In this document: positions 1 to 5,767 of the stretch, piece by piece
Numbering within the stretch: the stretch's first letter is position 1
Layout of the letters: each line of letters starts with the position of its first letter
Assembly: GCA_023434825.1 (NCBI GenBank)
Contig: JAEYSH010000189.1
Coordinates: 1 to 9,545, forward strand
Direction of reading: 5' to 3'
From: Methanobacteriota archaeon
GTDB taxonomy: Archaea > Methanobacteriota > Methanobacteria > Methanobacteriales > Methanobacteriaceae
Length of the DNA: 9,545 nt
Position numbers and translations under genes: made by a program
Notes under the pieces: model-generated
Databases searched by the model: none
What the model was told of the DNA's origin: nothing
Seen by the model: only the letters and a program-made list of their open reading frames with translations

Positions 1-373
1 GTTTGATGTTTCCCATAACTTTTATCGCAGCTTCACATTCACCGGGATGAGGAATGCTTGTAAATTCAATTCTTGCTACACTTAAATCCTTTATCTCTTT
101 TCCACTTTTAAATATAGGCACCAGCGCTTCTTTATCAATTGCACTGATGTTAAGTGTATGATAAGCTTCTATGGTTGGTTTATATCCGCCTCTTGGGCCT
201 GGAACACCTTTAACAAGCCCTAAACTTCTTAAGGACTGCATCTGATTTCTGATGGTTCCAGGGTTACGATTCATAATCTCGGCAATTTCTTCTCCTTTAA
301 TGGATTTGCCTTTTGACTTTCTATATAAATTTATCAAACTTTGAAGTATTTCTTTCTGGACGGATGTGAGCAT
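1..373 (-). CDS. Winged-helix transcriptional regulator, N-terminal part (runs off the left edge)
   Basis: The frame opens with ATG at 373 and is open for 124 codons to the window edge, so the C-terminus is missing. Residues 1-65 look like a winged helix: the start MLTSVQKEILQSLINLY, a recognition-helix region IAEIMNRNPGTIRNQMQSL, and a glycine-rich wing (GVPGPRGGYKPT). The part after residue about 75 (ending IPHPGECEAAIKVMG) looks like the start of a ligand-sensing domain. A GGTGG ribosome binding site (378-382) sits 4 nt before the start. I recognise the overall pattern as a regulator type common in Methanobacteriales, but I cannot name its ligand or targets. It reads like an ordinary chromosomal gene flanking the mobile region. 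The 53-nt repeat lies inside its leader and promoter, so any integration there would affect its expression. Confidence 0.8.
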   Translation of the reverse strand, partial: MLTSVQKEILQSLINLYRKSKGKSIKGEEIAEIMNRNPGTIRNQMQSLRSLGLVKGVPGPRGGYKPTIEAYHTLNISAIDKEALVPIFKSGKEIKDLSVARIEFTSIPHPGECEAAIKVMGNIK

Positions 374-406
374 ATAACCACCAAAATAATTTGTTATTAT
401 TTATAA

Positions 407-459
407 TTATAATTCTAATTATAAATTTATCATGGTTATACATATATAAATCTTTATAT
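407..459 (+). repeat. 53-nt direct repeat, left copy (candidate attachment site)
   Basis: Positions 407-433 match 7524-7550 at 26 of 27 bases, including the 18-mer TAATTATAAATTTATCAT (416-433). By hand alignment the similarity continues to 459 with two one-base gaps, about 46 matches in 53. Both copies have the same orientation and are 7117 nt apart. This copy lies in the leader and promoter of the regulator gene ending at 373, with a recombinase gene 640 nt to its right. I infer an attachment-site duplication. An operator used twice is the main alternative, and the strong AT bias lowers the information content. Confidence 0.55.
440..452 (-). promoter_or_regulatory. TATA box of the winged-helix regulator gene
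   Basis: On the minus strand this reads GATTTATATATG, close to the archaeal TATA consensus TTTATATA. It lies about 70 nt before the ATG at 373, predicting a transcript start near 420 and a leader of about 47 nt that contains the GGTGG site. It overlaps the right half of the 53-nt repeat. Confidence 0.5.
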
Positions 460-466
460 TATAGCC

Positions 467-474
467 AAAAAAAA
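467..474 (-). terminator. Poly-T tract, possible terminator for the membrane-protein gene
   Basis: An uninterrupted run of eight T on the minus strand, without an obvious hairpin, lies about 110 nt past the stop of the 583-1026 gene and just before the regulator's TATA box. Archaeal termination commonly uses such U-tracts. The position fits but the distance makes this tentative. Confidence 0.3.
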
Positions 475-582
475 GCAATAATTTTACATAAAAACAAGTG
501 CCCTTTAAAGAAGCATTGATCAATGTTTTGAAATGAAGAATTATAGATTATTGTTGGAAGTGGAATTTAATTTTAATTATTT

Positions 583-1026
583 TTAAATTTTATAGACATA
601 AATGCCAATCAACAAGCCAATAATTATAGCTATGGTTAAAAGTGTAATAGCCGTAATATCTTTAGTTTTTTGGCTTACATTTTTTATTTGAAGGGGTTTA
701 ATGAGTTTATTATTATGTGTGAAGTCATATGTACCTAAAATAATGGCTAATATGGAAAATATTGCAAAAAAATAGTTAAATAATGTTTTTTCTTGGTATA
801 ATGGTGAAGATAATTGCATATAACTTATAATTGATGAAACAATTAGAATTAATCCTATTATTATAAGATAGAGTTTATTATTATGGTAATTTTTAATTTC
901 AAATAAGCCAGTTATAATGCCCCAAATACCCAATCCTGCCATTAAGAATAAGTAGTCATTGATTAAACATAAAAATATAAAATAAATACCAAATAAAATG
1001 CCTATTGCAGAGGGATTTAATTTCAT
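583..1026 (-). CDS. Small multi-pass membrane protein, function unknown
   Basis: A 147-residue, very hydrophobic protein. An upstream TTG at 1035 is in frame but falls inside the ribosome binding site GGTGAT (1035-1040), so I choose the ATG at 1026, which follows that site by 8 nt. I see about five membrane segments at residues 7-21, 24-42, 52-70, 82-100 and 123-145. Polar loops follow segments 2 (KNYHNN) and 4 (HNNKLIKPLQIKNVSQK). There are no conserved cysteines, motifs or signal peptide to give a function, and I do not recognise the family. It lies just downstream of recombinase 1 on the same strand, but a TATA-like box of its own lies in the 72-nt gap. By position it is a cargo gene between the left 53-nt repeat and the recombinase. 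Confidence 0.75.
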   Translation of the reverse strand: MKLNPSAIGILFGIYFIFLCLINDYLFLMAGLGIWGIITGLFEIKNYHNNKLYLIIIGLILIVSSIISYMQLSSPLYQEKTLFNYFFAIFSILAIILGTYDFTHNNKLIKPLQIKNVSQKTKDITAITLLTIAIIIGLLIGIYVYKI

Positions 1027-1073
1027 TTTAATCAATCACCAATTAATTTAAATTAAAACTAGATTGATTAAAG

Positions 1074-1085
1074 TAATATAAAAAC
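1074..1085 (-). promoter_or_regulatory. TATA box of the small membrane-protein gene
   Basis: On the minus strand this reads GTTTTTATATTA. It is 35 nt before the GGTGAT site at 1035-1040, predicting a transcript start near 1052. It lets this gene be expressed independently of recombinase 1 upstream, although no strong terminator separates the two genes. Confidence 0.4.
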
Positions 1086-1098
1086 TTAATTAAAATTA

Positions 1099-2217
1099 TT
1101 AAACATCTGCACTTACTTTCTCTAACTGCTTTTTCATTTCCTTAATTTTAGCTTCCAGTTCATTAATTTTAGCATCCTGATCACTTGCTAACTCTTCACT
1201 ACTCACTTCTCTCTTCTCAATTGTAACATAATCCATATATTTTAAATAAATTTTAAGTAATTCTTGTGGATCTGGTAAAAAGTAAGCATCTCTTACCTTA
1301 TCTTTATACACATGCCCCATAAAATGCTCTCTAATCTCCTCAGGCATCCCTGCATTAATTAGCAAAGTGTTGAAGGTTTTACGCATCATATGGCTGGTTG
1401 CTTTTCTAAATCTTCCTCTTTCCTCTTGCTTCCAGCCTAAATAATTATTTAATTGCCTGTAAGAGCTTTGCAGTGCTGTTGTGGTCATAAATCCACTTCC
1501 AATTTTGTAGCTGGAAAATAATGCTTCTTCAGGTTGTGGATTAATCCTCTCAATCTCTAAATATGTTTCTATGGCTTTAACTGTTTCTTCACTGAAAAAT
1601 GTCGTGAATTCAACTCCTGTCTTCTTCCTCTCAAGATTTAAACAACAAATCCGACGATAACTGTCAGTGATATCATCATAAACTTTACATAATCCATCTT
1701 GAAAATCCTGTAATTTTAAATTCAACATATCTGACGATGCCAATCCTGATGAGGCTTGAGCTAATATCATAGCTTTCATTTTAAAGGTTTTACTAGCTTG
1801 AAGAAGTAATTTAATCTCTTCTTTAGTTAAATTACCTCTCTTATTGGTTTCTTTTAACCCGCTCATTTTACGCCTTCCACCACGATTTTTATATTGTGGC
1901 AGACCATGATATCCGATAAACGCGTTTGCTATGGCTCTTCGTGTATCCCGTGTGCTTTTTCGTCTTTTTAATTTTTTAAAGTGATCATCGTATGCTTCAA
2001 ACCATTTATTAATTGATCTTTGCCATGTTGGCTTTCTTTCCTCTTCTTCTTGATGTATTATTTCTAATATTTCTTCTGGAGTTACTTTATTTACTATACA
2101 AAATTCTGCGAGTGCTTCAACATAATTTATTTTAGAATTATAGCTAAGGTCTTGTAGCCATGAGATAACTACTTCGGAGTCCTTAATTTTTTCTACTGTG
2201 CTTTTTAGTGCTACCAT
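1099..2217 (-). CDS. Tyrosine recombinase/integrase 1 with C-terminal coiled coil
   Basis: A 372-residue tyrosine recombinase that would cut and rejoin DNA at attachment sites. The ATG at 2217 follows GGTGAG (2222-2227); an in-frame TTG at 2229 precedes the ribosome binding site and is rejected. Residues 1-115 form a helical, basic core-binding region, and about 128-325 the catalytic domain. The Lys is K199 (RKKTG). H276 and R279 lie in TSHMMRKTFN, H302 in HFMGH, and the nucleophile is Y312 in DAYFLPD. The expected box I arginine (usually GLR) is alanine: SSGLA, A160. Residues 340-370 are a charged coiled coil. Recombinase 2 (8633-9545) shares the catalytic domain without gaps from M147 to Y312. 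Related methanogen integrases also vary at box I, so activity may be retained through another arginine. The divergent helicase gene and the flanking repeats support a mobile-element role. Confidence 0.9.
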   Translation of the reverse strand: MVALKSTVEKIKDSEVVISWLQDLSYNSKINYVEALAEFCIVNKVTPEEILEIIHQEEEERKPTWQRSINKWFEAYDDHFKKLKRRKSTRDTRRAIANAFIGYHGLPQYKNRGGRRKMSGLKETNKRGNLTKEEIKLLLQASKTFKMKAMILAQASSGLASSDMLNLKLQDFQDGLCKVYDDITDSYRRICCLNLERKKTGVEFTTFFSEETVKAIETYLEIERINPQPEEALFSSYKIGSGFMTTTALQSSYRQLNNYLGWKQEERGRFRKATSHMMRKTFNTLLINAGMPEEIREHFMGHVYKDKVRDAYFLPDPQELLKIYLKYMDYVTIEKREVSSEELASDQDAKINELEAKIKEMKKQLEKVSADV

Positions 2218-2235
2218 TTTACTCACCAATCATAT

Positions 2236-2291
2236 ATATGTTTTACTTTTACCATAAACATATGGATTGGCTTTTGATTATGATATATAAT
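2236..2291 (-). promoter_or_regulatory. Promoter and candidate operator of recombinase 1
   Basis: On the minus strand, TTATATAT (2284-2291) is a TATA-like box predicting a transcript start near 2260. An 8-bp inverted repeat, ATATGTTT (2236-2243) and AAACATAT (2256-2263) with a 12-nt spacer, covers that start and precedes the ribosome binding site. Its position suits a repressor or autoregulatory site. It could equally be an arm-type recombinase binding site. The sequence is AT-rich, so chance remains possible. Confidence 0.35.
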
Positions 2292-2348
2292 AACAAAAAT
2301 TCTTTAACTTAAGATGAAGGGCTGTTAGGTTTATAATAATTAATTCTG

Positions 2349-2360
2349 CTATAAAATTTA
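2349..2360 (+). promoter_or_regulatory. Possible TATA box of the helicase gene
   Basis: The sequence CTATAAAATTTA lies about 70 nt before the ATG at 2423 and predicts a start near 2378. It shares the 205-nt divergent intergenic space with the recombinase 1 promoter, so the two mobile-element genes could be co-regulated. Other AT-rich candidates, such as TTTATAATA near 2330, cannot be excluded. Confidence 0.3.
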
Positions 2361-2422
2361 AAGAAAAATACATAAACTTAAAAAATAAAAAGAATTGCAA
2401 TGGTTTACTGGGGTAAAAACAG

Positions 2423-4429
2423 ATGTCTAAGGAGTCATTTATTACACATAAAAAGCATTTGGAACTTGGTTCTGATTTAGAAACAGCTAGAAAAAATTTA
2501 GAATCTCTTGATTTTGAAGCGGATATTAATATTCTTGCATTACAACCTGGTGTGGGAAAAACACACAAAATTAAAAATTTTTTACAAGAAAATGATAATT
2601 GGGTAATTACAGTTCCGATTCATAAACTTATTGAAAGTGAATATGATAGTATTCTTAAAGTTAAAGGAACAAAACTATGGAAAGGATTTAAAAAAGCTTG
2701 TCCTAAATACATCAAAGGAAATAAGCGTTTAAGAGATCTTAAAAGTAAATATGGGCTGGGTACAAGTATAATTTGTAGAACTGTTTGTTATCCTAAAGAT
2801 TGGGAAAAATGTACTTATAAAAACCAGTTTAAACACACAGATAAGGTTGTTACAGTTTCAGCCTATTATAATACTAGTTATTTTTACAAAGATGATAAAT
2901 TTAAGTTTGATATTGCTATTGTTGATGAAGAACTCAGTGGATATGAACTAATAAGTACCAATAAAAAAGAAAAAAATAATGTTAATAAAGAAGAAATAGA
3001 TTTAGCTCTTGAAAAAATATATGGGGAGTATATCGGATTTTCTGATGGATTCCCTGATTTTTATGGTCCTGATTTTAGACCTGACTTTCAAAAAATAATA
3101 GAGGATAAAAATCTTTTTTCTAATCAATTTGAAACAGAAATGGGGAGTATGGTTTTTTACGCAATGGAAGACGATCAAAGAATTGCACTAGAACAGGCTA
3201 TTAAAGATGAAAAATGGGAAGATGTAAATACTATTAAAAAACTGAATATTCCTAAATTAAAGAAATGGCTCTATTATTACAATATCTATGGTGAAATTAG
3301 AGATTATGGGGAACCGAACATATACAAACTTTTTGACTTAGCAAGACAAGGAGTTAAAGTTATATTTTCTGATGCAACTTTTTCAGAAGAGATTTTCAAT
3401 AGAATTTTAGAGAGATATACTTTTGAAGATAATAAGATTCCGCGGTCAGAATTGTTTAAAAAATATATTAATCCAGAGGATTTAGAAGAAGAACCTTTTA
3501 AAGCCCCTAAATTTTCAAAAGATGTTAAAATTAATATATATTCTAGTAATCTTCAAAATAAAGAAAATGACGTTTTTTGGATGTGGAATACAAATCAATT
3601 TACTAGAGGTAATATTAATCCTGAAATCCCTGAATATATTAGAAAAGCTAAAAGAAGATTTACTAATGTTGGAATAATCTCTTATAAAGAGTTAAATGAC
3701 AGAAAATATCCTTTTGAAATTATTGGTGAATTTATATATTTCGGCGGTTTAAGAGGTGTAAATTCATTTGAAGAAAAAGATGCAATATTCATAATTGGAA
3801 CTCCATTTATTAACTCTAAAAAGGCATTAAAGCATTATAATGCTTTATTTGTTGAAAACGAAAACGAAAGTATTAAATTAGATCTTAAATCAGAATATCG
3901 TAAAGAATTAAATTTTGAATATTATCAAAGGTATCTTATAGAGTCTGAGATTTACCAAGCAATACATAGAACCAGACCATTTGGAAAATCCAATAAGACT
4001 ATATTTATTTTTGGAAACATATTAAGTAAAATAAGAGAAGAATTCAAAGTTTTAGAATTGAATAAAGAGCAGACAGAGCAATATTTTAAAGAAAAATTTA
4101 AAGGTGTTTTTCCAGATTCATTATTAAAATCTTTATTCACTTATTGTATAGAAAATCCTAATTTAAATGTTCTTGATGTTGCGAAGAAATTTAGACTTTA
4201 TAAAGATGGTTCTAAAAGTTCTTATAATACAAAATTCATTACCGCGGTAAAAAAAGGTGAATTAAATATTGAAAAAGCTCAGAAGGTTACTAATTTAATT
4301 TTAGATGGATTTGAAACTATTGAGGCGATTAAAAAGAGACATCCTAAATTAGAACTTGAGGATAGTATTCTTAAGAGTTTATTATATTATTCGAAGGAAG
4401 GTGACTTTATAACATTAACTGATCGTTAA
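2423..4429 (+). CDS. SF2-like helicase/ATPase with four-cysteine insertion, mobile-element replication type
   Basis: A 668-residue protein, probably an ATP-driven DNA helicase. Walker A is QPGVGKT (41-47). Walker B is IAIVDEE (164-170), a DExx-type box. SDAT (316-319) fits motif III. GGLRGVNSFEEKDAIFIIGTP (within 441-461) and YQAIHRTRP (511-519, Q512/R516/R518) fit helicase motifs V and VI. Between Walker A and B sit C93, C118, C122 and C130, followed by VVTVSAYYNTSYF. That placement resembles the iron-sulfur domain of XPD/DinG helicases, though it could bind zinc. The C-terminal ~100 residues look helical and may include a helix-turn-helix for DNA binding. The ATG is the first start after an in-frame stop; its ribosome binding site is weak (GGGGT, 2410-2414). 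Divergent from recombinase 1, it is probably the element's replication helicase. I recognise the general type in archaeal plasmid and provirus genes, not an exact family. Confidence 0.75.
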   Translation: MSKESFITHKKHLELGSDLETARKNLESLDFEADINILALQPGVGKTHKIKNFLQENDNWVITVPIHKLIESEYDSILKVKGTKLWKGFKKACPKYIKGNKRLRDLKSKYGLGTSIICRTVCYPKDWEKCTYKNQFKHTDKVVTVSAYYNTSYFYKDDKFKFDIAIVDEELSGYELISTNKKEKNNVNKEEIDLALEKIYGEYIGFSDGFPDFYGPDFRPDFQKIIEDKNLFSNQFETEMGSMVFYAMEDDQRIALEQAIKDEKWEDVNTIKKLNIPKLKKWLYYYNIYGEIRDYGEPNIYKLFDLARQGVKVIFSDATFSEEIFNRILERYTFEDNKIPRSELFKKYINPEDLEEEPFKAPKFSKDVKINIYSSNLQNKENDVFWMWNTNQFTRGNINPEIPEYIRKAKRRFTNVGIISYKELNDRKYPFEIIGEFIYFGGLRGVNSFEEKDAIFIIGTPFINSKKALKHYNALFVENENESIKLDLKSEYRKELNFEYYQRYLIESEIYQAIHRTRPFGKSNKTIFIFGNILSKIREEFKVLELNKEQTEQYFKEKFKGVFPDSLLKSLFTYCIENPNLNVLDVAKKFRLYKDGSKSSYNTKFITAVKKGELNIEKAQKVTNLILDGFETIEAIKKRHPKLELEDSILKSLLYYSKEGDFITLTDR

Positions 4430-4458
4430 AATCCTTAAGATACAAAATTCATGATTCA

Positions 4459-4502
4459 TTTTTCTTTTTACAATTAAACAGTTTAGAATGGTTATTTTTT
4501 TT
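4459..4502 (+). terminator. Poly-T terminator region after the helicase gene
   Basis: T-tracts at 4459-4463, 4465-4469 and an uninterrupted T8 at 4495-4502 follow the helicase stop by 30-70 nt without a clear hairpin, as expected for archaeal U-tract termination. The final tract is preceded by ATGGTTA. The same ATGGTTATTTTTT string follows the lipoprotein gene at 5343. Confidence 0.5.
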
Positions 4503-4515
4503 AAGTGTTCAAAAA

Positions 4516-4538
4516 TTCTTAAGAAGACTTAATAAGTC
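4516..4538 (+). promoter_or_regulatory. Two abutting perfect palindromes
   Basis: TTCTTAAGAA (4516-4525) is directly followed by GACTTAATAAGTC (4526-4538), whose 5-bp arms flank AAT. They lie just before a TATA-like TTTAAAATAAAGG stretch and the ribosome binding site of the small broken ORF at 4582. They may be an operator pair for that unit. No function is shown by sequence alone. Confidence 0.3.
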
Positions 4539-4581
4539 GATTTAAAATAAAGGTTGTATAGTACTGTAAAGGTGAAAATAA

Positions 4582-4706
4582 TTGAATATATTGGGTCTTG
4601 TTTTGATCTTGATTATATAATATATTTTATATATGGGGACTTTTTGGTTGAATGGGGTGTTAGTGGATTTAAATTTTTTAATAGTTCATTAAAGATTCTC
4701 AATTAA
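4582..4706 (+). pseudogene. Possible decayed small membrane-protein gene
   Basis: A GGTGA ribosome binding site (4571-4575) precedes a TTG at 4582. That frame reads MNILGLVLILII and stops at TAA (4618-4620). A second frame, displaced by one base, continues from 4623 as YFIYGDFLVEWGVSGFKFFN and on to a stop at 4704-4706. Joined by adding one base in the AT run near 4618, the product would be about 41 residues: a hydrophobic helix followed by a polar tail. I infer a frameshifted small membrane protein, or a chance pairing of two short frames. The first frame alone could also encode a 12-residue peptide. I do not recognise a family. Confidence 0.25.
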
Positions 4707-4716
4707 TGATTTAACT

Positions 4717-4742
4717 TTTATGGTTTCCATTTTAACCATAAA
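4717..4742 (+). promoter_or_regulatory. Inverted repeat upstream of the lipoprotein gene
   Basis: Perfect 9-bp arms TTTATGGTT (4717-4725) and AACCATAAA (4734-4742) are separated by 8 nt, a spacing typical of dimeric regulator sites. The repeat lies about 40 nt before the lipoprotein's ribosome binding site, where its promoter must be. The left arm overlaps a weak TATA-like CTTTTATGG. I infer an operator; an RNA hairpin in the leader is an alternative. Confidence 0.4.
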
Positions 4743-4794
4743 GAACATGGCGAGCATTTTATTAATAATATATATTGATAAGAGGTGATAAAAA

Positions 4795-5334
4795 TTGTTA
4801 AATAAATCATTTTTGACTTTACTATCTTTGATAGTGATTTTAGCAGTAGTTGGAATTTCTGGTTGTACTAGTTCTGGTAGTTCGAATTCTGAACTTGAAG
4901 AATATGTTACTGGGGCTTATAATGATAGTGGTGTTTCTTTTACTGTTCCTGATGGTTGGAAAGCATATAAAGAAAGCGGTAATAAAGTAGCTCAAGCAGT
5001 AGGTGATAATGTAAGGTTATATATTTATAGGTATGATGGGTCTTACGAAACTGCTAAAGATACAGCTGATACTCAAGCTGAACATTTTAGGTATTGGAAT
5101 AATGAGCCTATTGTTACTTCAGTTTCTATAAATGGTGATAAAGGATATTCTGTTTTTGGTTATGATGGTCATGAGGAGCGTTATGAAGACCATTATATTG
5201 TTAAGAAAGGAAATTATATTTTTGATTTAGATTTCAGCACTGTTACCGATACGGATTCTGTTAGTGGGGGTATAGCGGTTGATAGGTTAAGTTCCTCTGA
5301 AGTATACCAAATACTCGGCTCGTTTAGTGCTTAA
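4795..5334 (+). CDS. Surface lipoprotein, PsbP-like
   Basis: A 179-residue protein starting at TTG (4795), supported by an excellent ribosome binding site AGAGGTGAT (4781-4789) 5 nt upstream. The N-terminus is a lipoprotein signal: lysine at position 4, a hydrophobic stretch at 6-20, then a lipobox ISGC with the lipidated cysteine at C24, followed by a Ser/Thr/Gly-rich linker. The mature domain begins near residue 45 (SGVSFTVPDGW) and resembles the PsbP-like fold proteins common in methanogen genomes: VSFTVPDGW, then a loop with RLYIYRYDG, YSVFGYDGHEER and YIFDLDFS strands. It is probably anchored outside the cytoplasmic membrane; its substrate is unknown. It appears to be a single-gene unit with an inverted repeat before it and a T-tract terminator after it. 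Confidence 0.8.
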   Translation: MLNKSFLTLLSLIVILAVVGISGCTSSGSSNSELEEYVTGAYNDSGVSFTVPDGWKAYKESGNKVAQAVGDNVRLYIYRYDGSYETAKDTADTQAEHFRYWNNEPIVTSVSINGDKGYSVFGYDGHEERYEDHYIVKKGNYIFDLDFSTVTDTDSVSGGIAVDRLSSSEVYQILGSFSA

Positions 5335-5349
5335 TCGTATTAATGGTTA

Positions 5350-5370
5350 TTTTTTCTATTTTTTATTTTT
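5350..5370 (+). terminator. Poly-T terminator of the lipoprotein gene
   Basis: Three T-tracts (5350-5355, 5359-5364, 5366-5370) begin 16 nt after the lipoprotein stop, a strong archaeal-type termination signal without a preceding hairpin. Confidence 0.65.
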
Positions 5371-5375
5371 AAGTT

Positions 5376-5406
5376 TTTGGTAAATTCCCTTTTGGGATAT
5401 ACCAAA
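5376..5406 (+). repeat. Imperfect hairpin after the lipoprotein terminator
   Basis: TTTGGTA (5376-5382) pairs with TACCAAA (5400-5406), and inside it TCCC (5386-5389) pairs with GGGA (5394-5397) around a TTTT loop. A small internal bulge separates the two stems. It could reinforce termination of leaky lipoprotein transcripts, protect RNA ends, or be a binding site upstream of the micro-ORF promoter. Confidence 0.4.
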
Positions 5407-5421
5407 TGGGGCATAAACATA

Positions 5422-5466
5422 AACTTCAATAAAACCCTATAAAAGATTAACAGAATTATTGAAGTT
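5422..5466 (+). promoter_or_regulatory. Inverted repeat bracketing a TATA box
   Basis: Perfect 10-bp arms AACTTCAATA (5422-5431) and TATTGAAGTT (5457-5466) sit on either side of TATAAAAG (5438-5445). The repeat's centre (5444) nearly coincides with the TATA box, and the right arm ends where transcription is predicted to start (about 5467). This layout suggests a promoter whose regulator binds symmetrically around the TBP site. It drives, by position, the 32-codon ORF at 5484. If transcribed from further upstream, the arms would instead form an RNA hairpin with a 25-nt loop. Confidence 0.45.
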
Positions 5467-5483
5467 CTCAAGAGGGAGGGGTA

Positions 5484-5582
5484 ATGTCGGGCAGATGTGG
5501 TGTCGGCTACTTGAGAAGACGTTATTATGAAAGTCTTTATTTCATTGTTTTTATCCTTATTTTATCTCTATTTAAAAATTAA
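5484..5582 (+). CDS. Candidate 32-residue single-pass membrane protein
   Basis: ATG at 5484 follows a strong ribosome binding site GGAGGGG (5475-5481), and a TATA box (5438-5445) places the transcript start near 5467. The product starts MSGRCGVGYLRRRYYESLY: a glycine-rich head with one cysteine (C5) and an RRR patch (11-13). It continues with a hydrophobic helix FIVFILILSLF (20-30) and a short KN tail. The basic patch before the helix predicts the N-terminus in the cytoplasm. The first half is clearly more GC-rich than its surroundings and uses codons such as TCG, GGC and CGT. A stem formed by TTCTCAAG (5465-5472) and CTTGAGAA (5510-5517) encloses the ribosome binding site and start, so translation could be structure-controlled. 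The alternative is a structured non-coding RNA. I do not recognise the peptide. Confidence 0.4.
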   Translation: MSGRCGVGYLRRRYYESLYFIVFILILSLFKN

Positions 5583-5737
5583 GATTTATTGGTATATCTA
5601 TAACTAAAATTACATGGTTATTGCATTTTAAATATTAAATTGGGTGATATTTATTTAAGGTCGTTATAGTTGTATTTAAAGAAGTTAATGCTAAATTATA
5701 GTTATTAATAACAAAATTTTTACTCATTTTGCATAAG

Positions 5738-5748
5738 ATTTTATATTA
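5738..5748 (+). promoter_or_regulatory. TATA box of the glycosyltransferase gene
   Basis: ATTTTATATTA lies only about 25 nt before the ATG at 5768, predicting transcription to start at or just before the start codon. The mRNA may be nearly leaderless, which would leave the weak AAGGA motif (5759-5763) unused. Confidence 0.35.
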
Positions 5749-5767
5749 TTAGTAAGAAAAGGAATTT

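Noticed and set aside
374..582. tRNA gene or tRNA-end attachment site near the left repeat
   Set aside because: No GC-rich cloverleaf, T-loop or anticodon arm is visible; archaeal elements often use tRNA ends but this site is AT-rich.
2278..2568. 96-residue minus-strand frame overlapping the helicase start
   Set aside because: It mostly mirrors the 5' end of the well-supported helicase gene, has no ribosome binding site, and its composition is that of an antisense shadow.
3952..4140. 62-residue minus-strand frame inside the helicase gene
   Set aside because: Fully antisense to a conserved helicase region (motif VI area); no start signal.
5641..5665. GGGTGAT at 5642-5648 as a ribosome binding site of another small gene
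   Set aside because: No ATG, GTG or TTG follows at a usable distance.
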